A stretch of 64,000 nucleotides of DNA. It comes from Pterobdella sp. o SKG-2022. Lineage: Eukaryota > Annelida > Clitellata > Hirudinida > Piscicolidae. Positions 42,761 through 54,292 of the stretch are shown here, one piece after another. The notes under the pieces are model-generated. The model did no database searches. It had not been told where the DNA came from and saw only the letters and a list, made by a program, of their open reading frames with translations. Within the stretch, counting starts at the first letter, position 1. Each line of letters begins with the position of its first letter. Where the stretch lies: NCBI GenBank assembly GCA_964035795.1, contig OZ038325.1, forward strand, positions 3,870,277 through 3,934,276, read 5' to 3'. A program made the translations under genes and the position numbers.

Positions 42761-45330
42761 AGAAGAAAAAAAAGTAAAGAGGAAAAAGAATTGGAATAAC
42801 ATTGTTGAAGAAATTAATAATATTAATAATAATAATAACAAGAAAAAGGATAGTAATGACAACATTAATTATTACAATGATGGTGATGAGAATGATAATA
42901 ATAATAATGATGATAAAAATAACAATAATAACTTAAATAATTCCTCAATTGAAATAGATTATTTAAACATACCTAATTTTGAAAACTATCTTATAAATAT
43001 TGGCCACATTAATACCAGAAGTTTAATTAATAAAACATTATCAATCAATAATTTCTGGAAATGTACAAGGCCTAGCATTTTATTTATTACTGAAACTTGG
43101 CTAAATTCTTACAATCATGACTTCATTAATTTAAATATGTATAATAAATAACTAAGAATAGGATGTCTAATATAGGTGGTGGTATCGCTTCAATAATTGA
43201 AAAAAATATTATTTATGAAGAATTAACGGACAATAATTTATATATTTCTTTTGAACATATGATAATTAAATGTACTATTAACTCTAGTAATTACATTTTA
43301 TTGTCATATATAAATTACATAAAATATCACATAATGTTTTTATTAATGAATTCAATAAATTACTTTTTACAAATATTAAGTCTTATAAGAGAATTATTAT
43401 TACAGGTGATTTTAATATTAATATGTTAAACAATAACCAAATATGTATTGATTTTAATAATTTATTCTTTCTTATAATCTTATATCGTACATAAATAATA
43501 TAACTAGGCCTTCTCCTAAAACGTTACTACACAATTCTCCTACCAATATAAATAAAAATGAACTGATTAACTCTTATATAATTTATGATGATGTATCGGA
43601 TCATTTACCCATATTATTATCCCTAATTTCACCCAATAGACTTACATCATATAAACCATCAAATACTATTATTTCATATAATAGATTATTATCATTAGAT
43701 AACTTAAAATTATTTATTAATAACATAAAAAATAGTGATTTATTTAGTGTATATTATGATAATGTAAATGATAATTTTAATATATTTATAAGAACATTAC
43801 TTCCTCTTTTTAAAAATAGTCTCACAAATAACATGAATAATCCCATTGTAAATTATAATACAGAATGAATGACTTTTGGAATATTAAATTCTATAAATAC
43901 TAAATCTAGATTATACAAAAACTATTTAAAAAATCCAACTTTATTGAACAATGAAAAATACACTATATATACTAAAATTCTCAAAAAAGTTATAAGACTA
44001 GCAAAACAAAATTATTTTAACTCAAAAATTAAGGAATATAACAATAATCAAAATAAACTATGAAAGTTTCTAAATAGTCTAACTAATAATAGTAAGGTAG
44101 AAAACAATCAATACAATATAACACAAATAAACGAAATAAAGATTACTAATAAATACAAACTAGTGGATATTTTCAATGACCATTTTTCTAACCATGATCT
44201 CAATATAATTAATAACAATAATAATATTGATCCTAGTAAAAATAATATTAATAATTTTAAGTTTATCCCATCCAACATTCCAATTCTAGATAATCTTGAT
44301 AACTATTTCAATTTTAATAATGTAGAAATTAATGATATTTTTTTTAGTTTGAAGCAAATAACTAAATCACATTCTAACTATATTTATGGATTGAACTATG
44401 ATTGTTTCAAAACTATTATATCATATAATACGCAACATTTTGTCAATTTAATTAATATGTCCTTTAAAGAAGGTGTATTTTTGGAAATTTTAAAAAACAG
44501 TAAAATTATACCTATATTAAAAAATAAAAGTAATAAGCAAGCCTTAAACAATTATAAACCAATTACAATAACTCCTATATTTTCAAAAATAATAGAAAAA
44601 CTTGCCTATGACCAAATTTATAATTTTTTAGATATAAATAAATTAATTAACACTAACCAATATGGATTTCTCAAAAATAAATCAACAAACTTATGCTTAG
44701 ATATGTTTAAATATAATATTGTAAAAAACTTGGAATTAAAAAATTTTTAAGTCAGTATTTTTTTTGCATAAATTTTGATTTATTATTCGAAAAACTTCAT
44801 AGACTTAATTTTTCATTATTATCAATTAAGTGGATAGAATCTTATATAAAAAACAGAAATCAAGTGGTTGATTTGAATGGGGTACAATCCAAACCTTTGA
44901 TTAAATCTAGGGGAGTTACCCAAAGTTCAATTACTATTTATCTTATTTATTAATGATTTTCCTACCAACAATAATAAATACGATGCACTCATTTATGCTG
45001 ATGATATTCTTATTTCTTTCCTTATTACTAATGGTAATTATGAACAAATAAATAATGATATTAATAATGAATTAAATAGTATTAATAATTGGTTTAAAAA
45101 TAATCTTGTGGTTAATACAAATAAAACTTATTATGATGTTTTCAAAAATATTAATACTAATTCCAATATAAATAATTTGAATTTTGTAGCAGATAACAAT
45201 CCTATTACTTATAAAATCACCTTTAACTACTTGGGTATAATATTTGATAGTAATTTAAGTTTTAAACATCATATTGACTATCTAGTGAAAAAATTGTATA
45301 TATATATATATTTTTTTTTTTAACTTTATT
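42761..45330 (+). pseudogene. X family: Asn-rich CR1/Jockey-like non-LTR retrotransposon, copy A
   Basis: An Asn/Lys-rich leader (42761-42960); then EN start YLINIGHINTRSLINK and PSILFITETWLNS (42985-43110); RIIITGDFNINML (43390-43425); and DDVSDHLPILLSLIS (about 43590-43630). Next is a linker (44040-44160) and the RT: SKIIPILKNKSNKQALNNYK, ITPIFSKIIEKLAYDQIYNF, TNQYGFLKNKST (44500-44690), a broken palm, IYADDILISF (44990-45020), and FNYLGIIFDSNLSFKHHIDY (45225-45290). Two in-frame TGA codons replace Trp (about 43866 and 44062), and several frameshifts occur. It ends in a TA and T tract near 45300-45320. The Asn-rich composition reflects the AT bias. Confidence 0.82.
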
Positions 45331-45479
45331 AGCAAAGAAAAAAAAACCAAAGGGTTGCGTAGAACCCGCAAGAGGCATTTTTTTAATATAATATAACGTA
45401 ATATGATATAATATAGTATGGGGTTAATAGTATTTAAAATATATTGTTTTAGTTTACTTTAAAAATAATTATATTATCA

Positions 45480-45481
45480 AT

Positions 45482-45512
<31 letters not shown>
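45480..45512. repeat. TA microsatellite
   Basis: About 15 TA units in an AT-rich spacer. Confidence 0.85.
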
Positions 45513-45514
<2 letters not shown>

Positions 45515-45615
45515 TTTTTTTTCGTTATTTTGGACCCATAATAGATAAATACATTTTCTTTAAGCTTGTGTTATATTTCTCTTCTTTGTAGTTATTGACT
45601 GATCTTTAATTACGA

Positions 45616-45780
<165 letters not shown>

Positions 45781-45799
45781 GAGTTCAAAATGAAAATAT

Positions 45800-47170
45800 T
45801 GGCTAGTTCAGTGGAGGAGATTGTGTTTTTGCTTATACATGTAAATTATGAATTGATATATGGTTAGACTTTTGATGTCCAGAATGTTGTGTTTATTATA
45901 GTCGATATGGTCAGTTTGTTTTAGATTTAGGCAGAATCTGATGGCTTTATTTTGAAGTTTAGTTGTTCTATTGTTGTAGGTAGATGCTCATATGTTATTG
46001 CAATAGTTTAATTTTGATTGGAAGATTGCTTTATAAACATTCATTAGATTATTTTCGGTATTATAAATTTTAACTTATAAAGAGATGCTATACATTTTGA
46101 GAGATCCTTATTTAATTTTATTATTTGCTCTTTGAAAGTTAATTTATTGTCAAAGTTTATTCCTAAAAATTTGATATTATTTTCGTGTTCAAGTTGATTA
46201 TCATCCAGTTTTAGTATTATTTTAGAATAGTCTATTTTGATATTATTATGGTGAAAGATTAGGAAATTTGTTTTTACAGTTTTTACAATTAGTTCGTTAT
46301 GCTTGAAGTATTGGACGATATTGCGTAAATTATAGTTTATTGTATTGTTCATAGCAGCATAATCGATATTTTTACTATTGAAGGAGAAAGAGATAGATAT
46401 GTTATCGGCGTACATTATGGTGTTGTAAGAGGTGTCAAGAGGAAAATCGTTTATGTATTTTCAAGAATAGTAGAGGGCCTAAGATAGATTCTTTAGAGAC
46501 TCCCATTTTTATTTGCATGGTGCTGGAGCTATGACCTCCTATCTTCGTTATTTGGTATCTGCTTCTTAAGTAGTTATTTAGCCATGTTGTGGCATCATCT
46601 AAAAAATCCATGTTTTTGAGTTTATTAATTAAAATTTTATGGTTAATAAGATCAAAAGCCTTGCTTAGGTCGAAAAATATAGTTATGTTATGATTATTTA
46701 GTTTATTTATAGTATGGTATTTAAGTAAATTGACAGTTATCTGTAGATAGATGCTTTTGAAATCCAAATTCAGTACTGCTTGTATAATTAAGTTCTTTTA
46801 AGTGTATATAAACTTGGTTGTAGGCTGATTTTTCTCTTATTTTGAAAAAAAAGGCAAGATAGATATGGGTCTAAAGTTTTTTTGGTTGGTGGTATCCTTT
46901 GGTTTTTGTCTAAGTATTACCTTGCTCGATTTTAAACAAGTATGAAAATTATTTTGTTCAAATAATTGGTTAATTAAATATCTTAAAATGGGAACTAAAT
47001 AGGATGATGACTTAATACCGATGTTTGTAGGAATATCATCATTGTCTTTTAACTTGTTTTTTATCGATTTTATGATGTTTAATACGTCAATAGTTGAGAT
47101 TTCTATGAATCCCAAGAGACAAGGTTTGATGTTTTGTATGCTATCAATATTTGTTATTTCATCTTCTTTG
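45800..47170 (-). pseudogene. X family copy B, RT part (3' segment of an interrupted element)
   Basis: Reading downward from 47178: LLTKEDEITNIDSIQNIKP; RT start SSKVILRQKPKDTTNQKNFR, PISILPFFSK (46837-47178); FFDLSKAFDLINHKILINKL (motif A, about 46650-46710); KIGGHSSSTMQIKMGVSKES; ILGPLLFLKI (46435-46540); MYADNISISF (46390-46415; YADN instead of YADD); then KFLGINFDNKLTFKEQI. The element continues upstream at 50713-52080 after a Y insertion. The catalytic D-to-N change and frameshifts show it is dead. Confidence 0.85.
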
Positions 47171-50100
47171 GTTAGCAACCGACATGTTCGGCTGTTTGCG
47201 AAATTTGTTTTTCAAAGTTATTTTTTCTGCTTTCTGGACACGGCCTGTTTTTTATTAAAATTATTTTAGAACTTTATTATAAAAACTTTATCTTAACTTT
47301 TTTCAAGTTTTCGAAATTTTTTTTTTCGATCGTAAGTTTATACGTTAGCGATATTTTAAAAACTGCAGTATTTATCTAATTAACTTATATCTATTTCTAA
47401 ATACTTTTTACGTAAAAAATATCATACTCTAGAGATTTTTTGTTGAGTTTATCCCAAAATACTAATCCTCCCTCGCGTCAAGTGAAACGCCGAGTTTTTT
47501 ATTTAAACATTATGAGTAATATATATAATAGTAATAGGTTAAATAAAAATATCAATAACTACAGTAATAGTTTTAAAAATAATTGCAGGTCCAGCCAGAA
47601 AAAAGAAGAAAAATCTGAAAGAGTGGTCGGAAGGAAAGGCATCCTTCAAGAAAAACTGCCACAAAATTAATGAAAGTCCTTTTCGAGTCGGATCTTTAAA
47701 TATTGGTTTGATGAGTGGTAAAACTTCTGAAGTAGTGGAAACCATGTCGAGGAGGAGAGTCGATCTGTGTTGTTTACAAGAGACTCGTTGGAAGACCAAC
47801 CTTAAACTTATTGCAGACAGACTCTCGATATAAGTATTTTGGTTGTGGGAATGATGAGGGCACTTGTGGTGTAGGAATTCTACTGGCTGAAAAGTGGTGG
47901 GAGAAAGTGTTTGAAGTGATTAGTCTCAGATAGAATCATTCTCATTCGGATGGTGGTTGGATCAGTTGTTTGTTTTTGTGAGTGTTTATACACCTCAAAC
48001 TAACCTTAGTAAGAGTGTAAAAGATCAATTCTATTATGCGCTTCAATCCACCATAGCTAGAGTTTCATCTTCGGAATAGCTAATCATAAGTGGAGACTGG
48101 AATGGCCATATAGGATCACACTCTAATGCTTTTGAGGATGTGCATGGTGGACAGACTTTGGGAAAAAAACCATGAAGGTGAAAGACTGCTGGAAATTGCT
48201 GTGGCCAATGAGCTGGTTGTTGGTAAATCCTGGTTCAAAAAGAAATTTGAACATATGGTTACATACCAGTCAAGTGATTGTAAAACCCAAGTTGACTACA
48301 TATTGTATAAGAGAAGTTTTAGAAAAATTGTCTCTAACGTGAAAGTCATTGTTGGGGAGGAGTGTGCAACACAGCATAGACTGGTGGTCGGTGACTTCAA
48401 GGTTTGCACTCATGCTTACCCCAAAAGAAGGTTTGTTTCTCGTACAAAAGTTTGGAAACTAAAAGACTTTGGAAATCAAGTTGAATTTTCTAATTTTTTC
48501 AATGCATTAATCCAAGGAAATGAAACTGGTAAAACTTTGGATGAGCGTTGGAAGTACCTGAAAAACAATTTGATTAATGCTACAAAACAGGTTTGTGGAG
48601 TCTCTGCAAAACATACCTGGAAGAGGCAGACTTGGTGGTGGAATGACAAGGTGCAGCAAGCTGTGTCCCACAAACGCAAATATTTCAAATAATGGAAAGC
48701 AGGAAGAGACAGAGATGCTAAACGTGCATCCAACCTTGCTGTACACATAGCCAAAACTGATGCTGAGAAGATTGCGTTCAAAAAAATCAATCCCAGATCT
48801 GTTGAGATATATCGACTGGCTAAGCAAATGCAGCGAGAGAACCAGGACGTCATTAGGGATAAACCGGTGAGAAATAATAATGGCCAAATGTCCCTGAATG
48901 TTGATTCCAAAAAAGAAGCATGGAAAGAACATTATATGAACCTTCTTAATATGGAGTTTTCATGAAATCCAGGTGGTTTGTCCGAAGTCTATCCCGTGGA
49001 AGGTACCAGCGAACCTATCACTACAGCAATGGTTAGAAAGGCCATTAATAAGATGAGCCTTGAAAAAGCAGTGGGTCCATCTGGTGTGGTTGTTGTTGAG
49101 GTGCTCAAGGTCGCAGGTTCAAGTGGTGCTAGTATGATTCGAGATCTCATTGAAGACATCATCTTTGAGAACCGTATACCGTCTGAGTGACAGGAAAGTC
49201 ACATAGTCAGTGTATATAAGGGTAAAGATGATGCTTCAAACAGGTCTAACTATAGGGGTTTGAAGTTAATTGATCAGGTTATGAAGGTTTTGGAGCGCGT
49301 AGTGGAAGGTTTTATCAGACAGAGTGGTGATTAATGATATACAATGTGGTTTTATGCAAGATCGGGGTACAACTGATGCCATATTTATCCTCCGTCAGCT
49401 ACAGGAAAAGCATCTGGCTGGTGGTAGGCCCCTCTACTTAGCATTCATTGATTTGGAGAAAGCCTTTGACAGAGTGCCTCGAGAAATGATTTGGTGGAGT
49501 ATGCGTAAATTGAAAATTGATGAATGGCTTGTGAGAATTGTACAATCCATGTACAAAGAAGTGAGAAGTAGGGTGAGAGTTGGTGATGAGTATAGCAACT
49601 CGTTTGATGTTCGGGTAGGTGTCCATCAAGGTTCTGTTCTTAGTCCATTACTTTTTGTTATTGTGCTGCAAGCTTTATCTATGGAGTTACGTACAAATTG
49701 CCCTTGGGAGATCTTGTATGCTGACGACTTAATGGTAAGTGCTCAGTCCATGGATGAACTATTAGTGAAGTTGAGGACATGGAGATCGGAGATGGAAAAA
49801 AAGGGGTTGAGGGTGAATATGGGTAAGACAAAGCTAATGGTTTCTGGTTCGAACCTTGATGTGTTGAGAAAATCTGGGAAGTAACCTTGTGGTGTATGCC
49901 AAGCAGGTGTGGGCAGAAATGCTATTCAGTGTGGAAGCTGCAGGCAATGTGTACACAAGAAATGCAGTGGCATAAAAGGCCCTCTAACTTTGAATCTTAA
50001 CTTCCGATGCACTCGTTGCCTTGGTATAGCACGGCCTGTTGATGGGAGATTAGTAAAGGAAGTGTTGATTGGTGATGAAAAACTGGAAGTTGTCCCAGAG

Positions 50101-50712
50101 TTCTGCTATCTTATAGATATGTTATCTGCAGGTGGTGGATGTGAGCTTACTTCAATAACACGTTGTAAGTGTGCCTGGGCTAAATTTCGCCAACTTCTTC
50201 CACTCCTTGCTAATCGTCATTTATCATTATTGACCAGAGGCCGTGTCTATTCAACCTGTGTCAGAAGAGCTATGTTACATGCTGCTGAAACATGGCTCGT
50301 AACAGTTTCCACATTGAACCGTCTTAGACGAAATGACTTTGCCATGATTCGCTGGAGGTGCAACATCAAAACGAATGATAACGTTTTCTCTCACTCACTC
50401 CTTTCAAAACTTGGCATTCGGGATGTTGAGGTAGTTCTTCGTACAAGCAGGATGAGGTGGTTCAGACATGTAGAGCGTAGCGTGGGTCGGATTTCTCAGA
50501 TGCGAAAGTTGGATTTAGACACTTGCAAGAAGCCTGGTAGGGCCAGACTTGGAATGAGCTCATATTGAATGATAAAAGAAAGCTAGACATGGTTTGTGCG
50601 GATCCACACGATCGCTCTGAATGGAAAGGCCGACTTCAAGATAGAACTTTCAAAAAGCCCAACCCTTGGTAAAGGAAAACGGGCTATAAAAAAGATTTGA
50701 TTGATTGATTTG
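47171..50712 (+). pseudogene. Y family: full-length non-LTR retrotransposon inserted into X copy B
   Basis: A 5' leader (GTTAGCAACCGACATG from 47171). EN: FRVGSLNIGLMSGKTSEV, RRRVDLCCLQETRWK (47685-47800); GDWNGHIGS (about 48093-48118); QVDYILYKRSFRKIVSNV; ECATQHRLVVGDF (48290-48400). Linker to 48950. RT: MSLEKAVGPSGVVVVEVLK (49050-49110); NYRGLKLID (about 49250); CGFMQDRGTTDAIFILRQLQ; LAFIDLEKAFDRVPREM (49437-49490); HQGSVLSPLLFVIVLQ; ILYADDLMVSAQS (49713-49750). After RT comes a PHD-like finger (CGVCQAGVGRNAIQCGSC, VHKKCSG, FRCTRC; 49890-50030), a thumb (CYLIDMLSAGGGCEL), and the end DPHDRSEWKGRLQDRTFKK (50600-50655). The tail is TTGATTGATTGATT. A few stops and frameshifts break the ORF, for example near 48692, 49190 and 49884. 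Confidence 0.9.
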
Positions 50713-52080
50713 TGTTTCTTTAGGCGTTTTTTTCAGACTTGCTCCAATATTTATGAAATATTCGTTAAAAAGTTCTGACATTACTTTTCTGTTAACTATT
50801 GTCTTGCTTTTGTGTGTTATTTTTTTAATTGATTGTTTGTTTATTTAATTACCTGTGAGTTTATTTATTATTTGCCAAGTCATTTTAGAATCATTTATGT
50901 GGGATTTTAATATATCATTGTAGTATAATTTTTTAGCTTCGAAAATTATTTTTTTATACATGTTTCTATAAGTAATAAAATTTTGTTTGTTTAGTTCATT
51001 GGTGTATTGAATGTATCTTTTGTATAAACTTGACTTTTTCCTGGTAGAGGTTAATATACCTGCCGTCATCCAATCTTTCTTTGGCTCATTTCTGTCTGAA
51101 GTGCTGTTTTTTTTTGTTTGTAAAATACTGGTTAAATAATGTTTTATAGTAAGCAATGAAATTATTCATAAGAAGGCTTATATCATTTTTATTACTATTT
51201 TTAATGCTATTGTTCTCTATTATTTCATGCCATTCAGTTTCCTTTAGGATGTTGCAAAATCTCTATGTTGTTTTCGTTATAATGTCTTTTTATTTTATTT
51301 ATACGGTTTTTGTTTAGTATGATTTGTTTTATATTTATTGAAGTGAAAATTGGTAGATGATCTGAGATATCATCTGTCATAATGAAAGATGAAGTTAATT
51401 TCATGTTGGTTATAATATTGTCGAGAAGACTTCTACTAGGCATTCTTGTAGTTTTATGGATAGTAACTTTCAAGTCATATGTTATAATTAAGTTTTCAAA
51501 ATCTTTAACTACACTAGAATTCATATTTAATAGGTCTATATTAAAATTACCAGTTACAATTACTTTTTTATTTGGTTTATAAACTTTTGAAGTTAAATTA
51601 TCTTTTTTATCTATGAAAACATTATTGTTAAAATAAATTAGTTTGTAAATAGTTATTATTGAGATTGTGCAATTTCCTATATGTATTTTTATGACAAGAT
51701 GTTCAAAAGTGGAGAAATTATACTGAAAGTCTATTTCTTCATAAGTAAATATATTTTTTATTAAGAATCCAACTCCTTCTTCTCTTGAGTTTCTATTTTT
51801 CCAATGAAGTTGAAAGTGTTTATTTTGATTTTCATATAATTGTTTTCATTCAACCATGATTCATTGATAGATAATACATGTACTTTTGTTTCTTTCAATA
51901 GATGTGTTATTTGTTCTAGTTTATTTATCATGCTTCTGGTATTAATATGACCGATTATTAAATTACTATTGTTTTGGCTTAAACTGGGTACCTTATTTAG
52001 ATCTTCATAGGATTTGTAATCACAAGTGTTTTCTATTTTACCATCTTGTTTAGATATATACTAAATAAATGGATGTATAT
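50713..52080 (-). pseudogene. X family copy B, endonuclease and linker part
   Basis: From high to low: NSNLIIGHINTRSMINKLEQ (about 51975-51915), VHVLSINESWLN, a decayed EN middle, SLLDNIITNMKLTSSF and TDDISDHLPIFTS (51234-51524), DWMTAGILTSTRKKSSLYKR and KMTWQIINKLTGN (50845-51156), and SELFNEYFINIGASLKKTPK (to about 50715). The next residues of the family (KEDEITN) resume at 47178 beyond the inserted Y element. Confidence 0.82.
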
Positions 52081-52109
52081 ATATATATATGTAGTTATAA
52101 AATTAAAAA
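52081..52109. repeat. AT tract at L-fragment 3' junction
   Basis: A short TA run (about 52077-52090) marks the 3' end of the inserted minus-strand L fragment. Confidence 0.5.
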
Positions 52110-52985
52110 GGCAAGTTAGAACGAAACACAAGTATATGACAAACTAAGAAGTCACCGCACAGCGAATTGCCTGAGCGTTACCACGAACAATGGCCAGTGA
52201 CAAACTTTCAAACAGCCATTTACTTTCTCTGGGCTCATCTTTAGCCTTAGATATGCGTTTTCCCAAATCAGACAAGAATGAGAAAGTATGAGAACCAAAG
52301 ATACCAGAGGTTTCAAATGCTAACGGGACAAGAATATGGCTATCTGCAAGGCTTAGATTATTTTTTTATTTTCGCCATTTCTGCTTGTTGGGAAGCCCAG
52401 CCGGGATTGGCTACAGTTTGAAGCAAGTGTTAAGGTGAAAAAGAATCAGAGCAGGTAGCGTCCCAAATGAGGCATTTGCCAGCCTTATAAGGGAAAATGC
52501 CCATCAGGCCGTTTGCTGTCTCCTCTGTCAAGGCCTACTGGTTCAAACTGACTGGGAAATCCAGCTTTGTTTAAAGCACGTTTGAATAAATCATTCAGTG
52601 CGCAATGTCTAGGAATACGTACAGCACTTAATTTGCAGGAGAACGGATGTCTGCCAAAAACGTTTATTTGAGCTCCGCAAAGAGATTTGTGCAGCGAGCA
52701 TAAAAGCAATCCAAAACGGAGATATATCGCAATTTTGAAAAATTCGTCGTCTAGAAACCCGCCCGTAGCTGAGTTTGGCAAACAGTTCAGCCAGGCACCG
52801 GAGCAATTTTGAGAAAAAGAAACTAAGGAAGCAAGTTTGTGTTGGTTCAAAGTTTTTTTCCAATTGGCTGTAAAACGCTTTACTCATAGATTCATCCCAA
52901 TTGCGTTGGAATTCAGAGTTGGAGGGAATCTGAAGATCTTTTTCAACCCAGGCTTCTGTCGCGGCAACGAATTCGACCTCTGACC
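52110..52985 (-). pseudogene. L-family retrotransposon 3' fragment (copy 3) inserted into X copy B
   Basis: GC-richer than its surroundings. From high to low: VEFVAATEAWVEKDLQIPSN, NWDESMSKAFYSQLEKNF, GAWLNCLPNS, GGFLDDEFFKIAIYLRFGL, SKRPDGHFPL (52485-52850). After a frameshift come IPVAFETSGIFGSHTFSFLS, DLGKRISKAKDEPRESKWLF and SLAIVRGNAQAIRCAVTS (52145-52300). It gives the C-terminal domain of the family, downstream of the RT box seen in copies 1 and 2. It is 5'-truncated at about 52985. The X element's own sequence lies on both sides. Confidence 0.8.
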
Positions 52986-52989
52986 GGTG

Positions 52990-54010
52990 TCCGTTTAGAT
53001 TTTGTATTTATATAGTTTTTTTTTGTATGATGTGCATCTGCTGTATCAGATAATGTATCTTTTTTTCTAAAAAATGAAGAGAATTACTGCACTCATTTCT
53101 AAGATTAAAAAATTTATCATTTATTTCTTTTTCACAATAATTATTTTCATTATTATACATTCCACTGTTTCTTGAATTGAGGTCAATATTATTATAGATT
53201 TTATTATAAGTAATTTGGTTTTTTGAATTGGTATAGATATTATAATTATATTTTTTTTATGAAAAAATTTTCATTCTTGAATTGGTGTAAATATTATGTC
53301 TATTATTTACATCATGAATACTTTGCATTTTTAAGTTATAGTTAATATATTTTTTATTATAAAAAACTCTGTTTTTTACATTGGATTGAATATTATTATG
53401 TTTATTTTTATCATAAGTATTCTGACTTCTTGGATTAGTAGCATTGTTATGATTATATTTATTGACTGGTTTGTCTTGATGAATTTCTTACAATGTTCAG
53501 ATTATTATTACCTGCATCTTTAATATCAGAATTAGAATTTTTTATATGAATATATCTACACTTCTCATTGTAAAGGCAGTAGCGTTTTTTGTAATTAACT
53601 AAACTAGCCTATTAACAAAAACTATTTGAATCAAACACTTTTATTAACTGAATAATAATACGAAGCTTTTCGTAAGTTTGTATACTTGATAATGTGAGTT
53701 CAACTTACGAAAAGCTTCGTATTATTATTCAGTTAATAAAAGTGTTTGATTTAAATACTTTTTTTTAATATTTAAATATTGGTCTTGCACTGTAGTTTTG
53801 ATTTCTATTAACATGAATTAACCCAGCGTTATTATTTTTATTTATATTGATGTTATTTATACCATCATTCTTCTTGTTTTCATTAGTATCATTCATAATT
53901 TCTATTTTCATTTCCAATTTCTCATTTATGCTTTTTAAGTTTATAATTGTTAAATTATTTATAATTTTTTTTATTTTCTTTATCTAATGTTTCTTTTATT
54001 TCCATCTTTT
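52990..54010 (-). pseudogene. X family copy B, ORF1 remnant with CCCH zinc finger and coiled coil
   Basis: Minus-strand frames are Asn-rich (NKYNHNN-like). At 53540-53600 they give YKKRYCLYNEKCRYIHIKN, the second half of a CCCH zinc finger (C-x5-C-x3-H). Upstream, beyond the inserted foldback at 53619-53761, are an Asn-rich stretch and a charged, coiled-coil-like segment (SINEKLEMKIEIMNDTNENK, about 53880-53940). Its position 5' of the endonuclease fits ORF1. It is too decayed for exact boundaries. Confidence 0.55.
53619..53761. mobile_element. Foldback element with intact-junction hammerhead-like motif (copy F)
   Basis: Perfect 49-bp inverted arms: 53630-53678 and 53702-53750 (ATCAAACACTTTTATTAACT, then GAATAATAATACGAAGC). 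On the plus strand 53682-53722 reads stem I AUAC/GUAU, junction UUGAUAAU, stem II GUGAG-UUCAA-CUUAC, GAA, AAGCUU, C, GUAU. The perfect arms suggest recent mobility or gene conversion. It interrupts the X ORF1 region. Confidence 0.75.
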
Positions 54011-54076
54011 TAATTAATTCATATATAAAAGAAATTAAAGAAACATTAGATTAAAGAAACATTAGATAAAGAAAAT

Positions 54077-54085
<9 letters not shown>
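53965..54085. repeat. Imperfect inverted repeat plus AT tract
   Basis: TTTATCTAATGTTTCTTT on the left pairs with two tandem copies of AAAGAAACATTAGAT on the right, followed by an A run and about 13 AT units to 54115. Confidence 0.75.
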
Positions 54086-54113
<28 letters not shown>

Positions 54114-54117
54114 TATC

Positions 54118-54213
54118 ACATCAAATAAGAGGAATTTTTAATACATTTATTGAGAATCAAAAGCTATAATTTTCGATAAGTTTAGCCTTATCATAAAACG
54201 TTAGCGAAAAAAC
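54118..54213 (+). repeat. Dispersed repeat R2, copy 2
   Basis: Nearly identical to 34228-34322 (AATTTTCGATAAGTTTAGCC, then TTATCATAAAACGTTAGC). Confidence 0.8.
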
Positions 54214-54292
54214 TAAATCGTAACTATGGTTATATAGAAAATCAAAGACTATAATTAAGAAGTAGTAAATTATTCATTAAAAAAGAGAATAA

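Noticed and set aside
43866..44064. In-frame TGA at two Trp positions of X copy A, suggesting a genetic code with TGA=Trp
   Set aside because: The same element uses TGG for Trp elsewhere, and copy B has TGG at the equivalent sites. Ordinary G-to-A decay explains it.
48476..48932. Two overlapping minus-strand ORFs of about 140 codons
   Set aside because: Antisense shadows of the Y endonuclease/linker. Similar shadows occur at 5424-5880 opposite the related Y copy.
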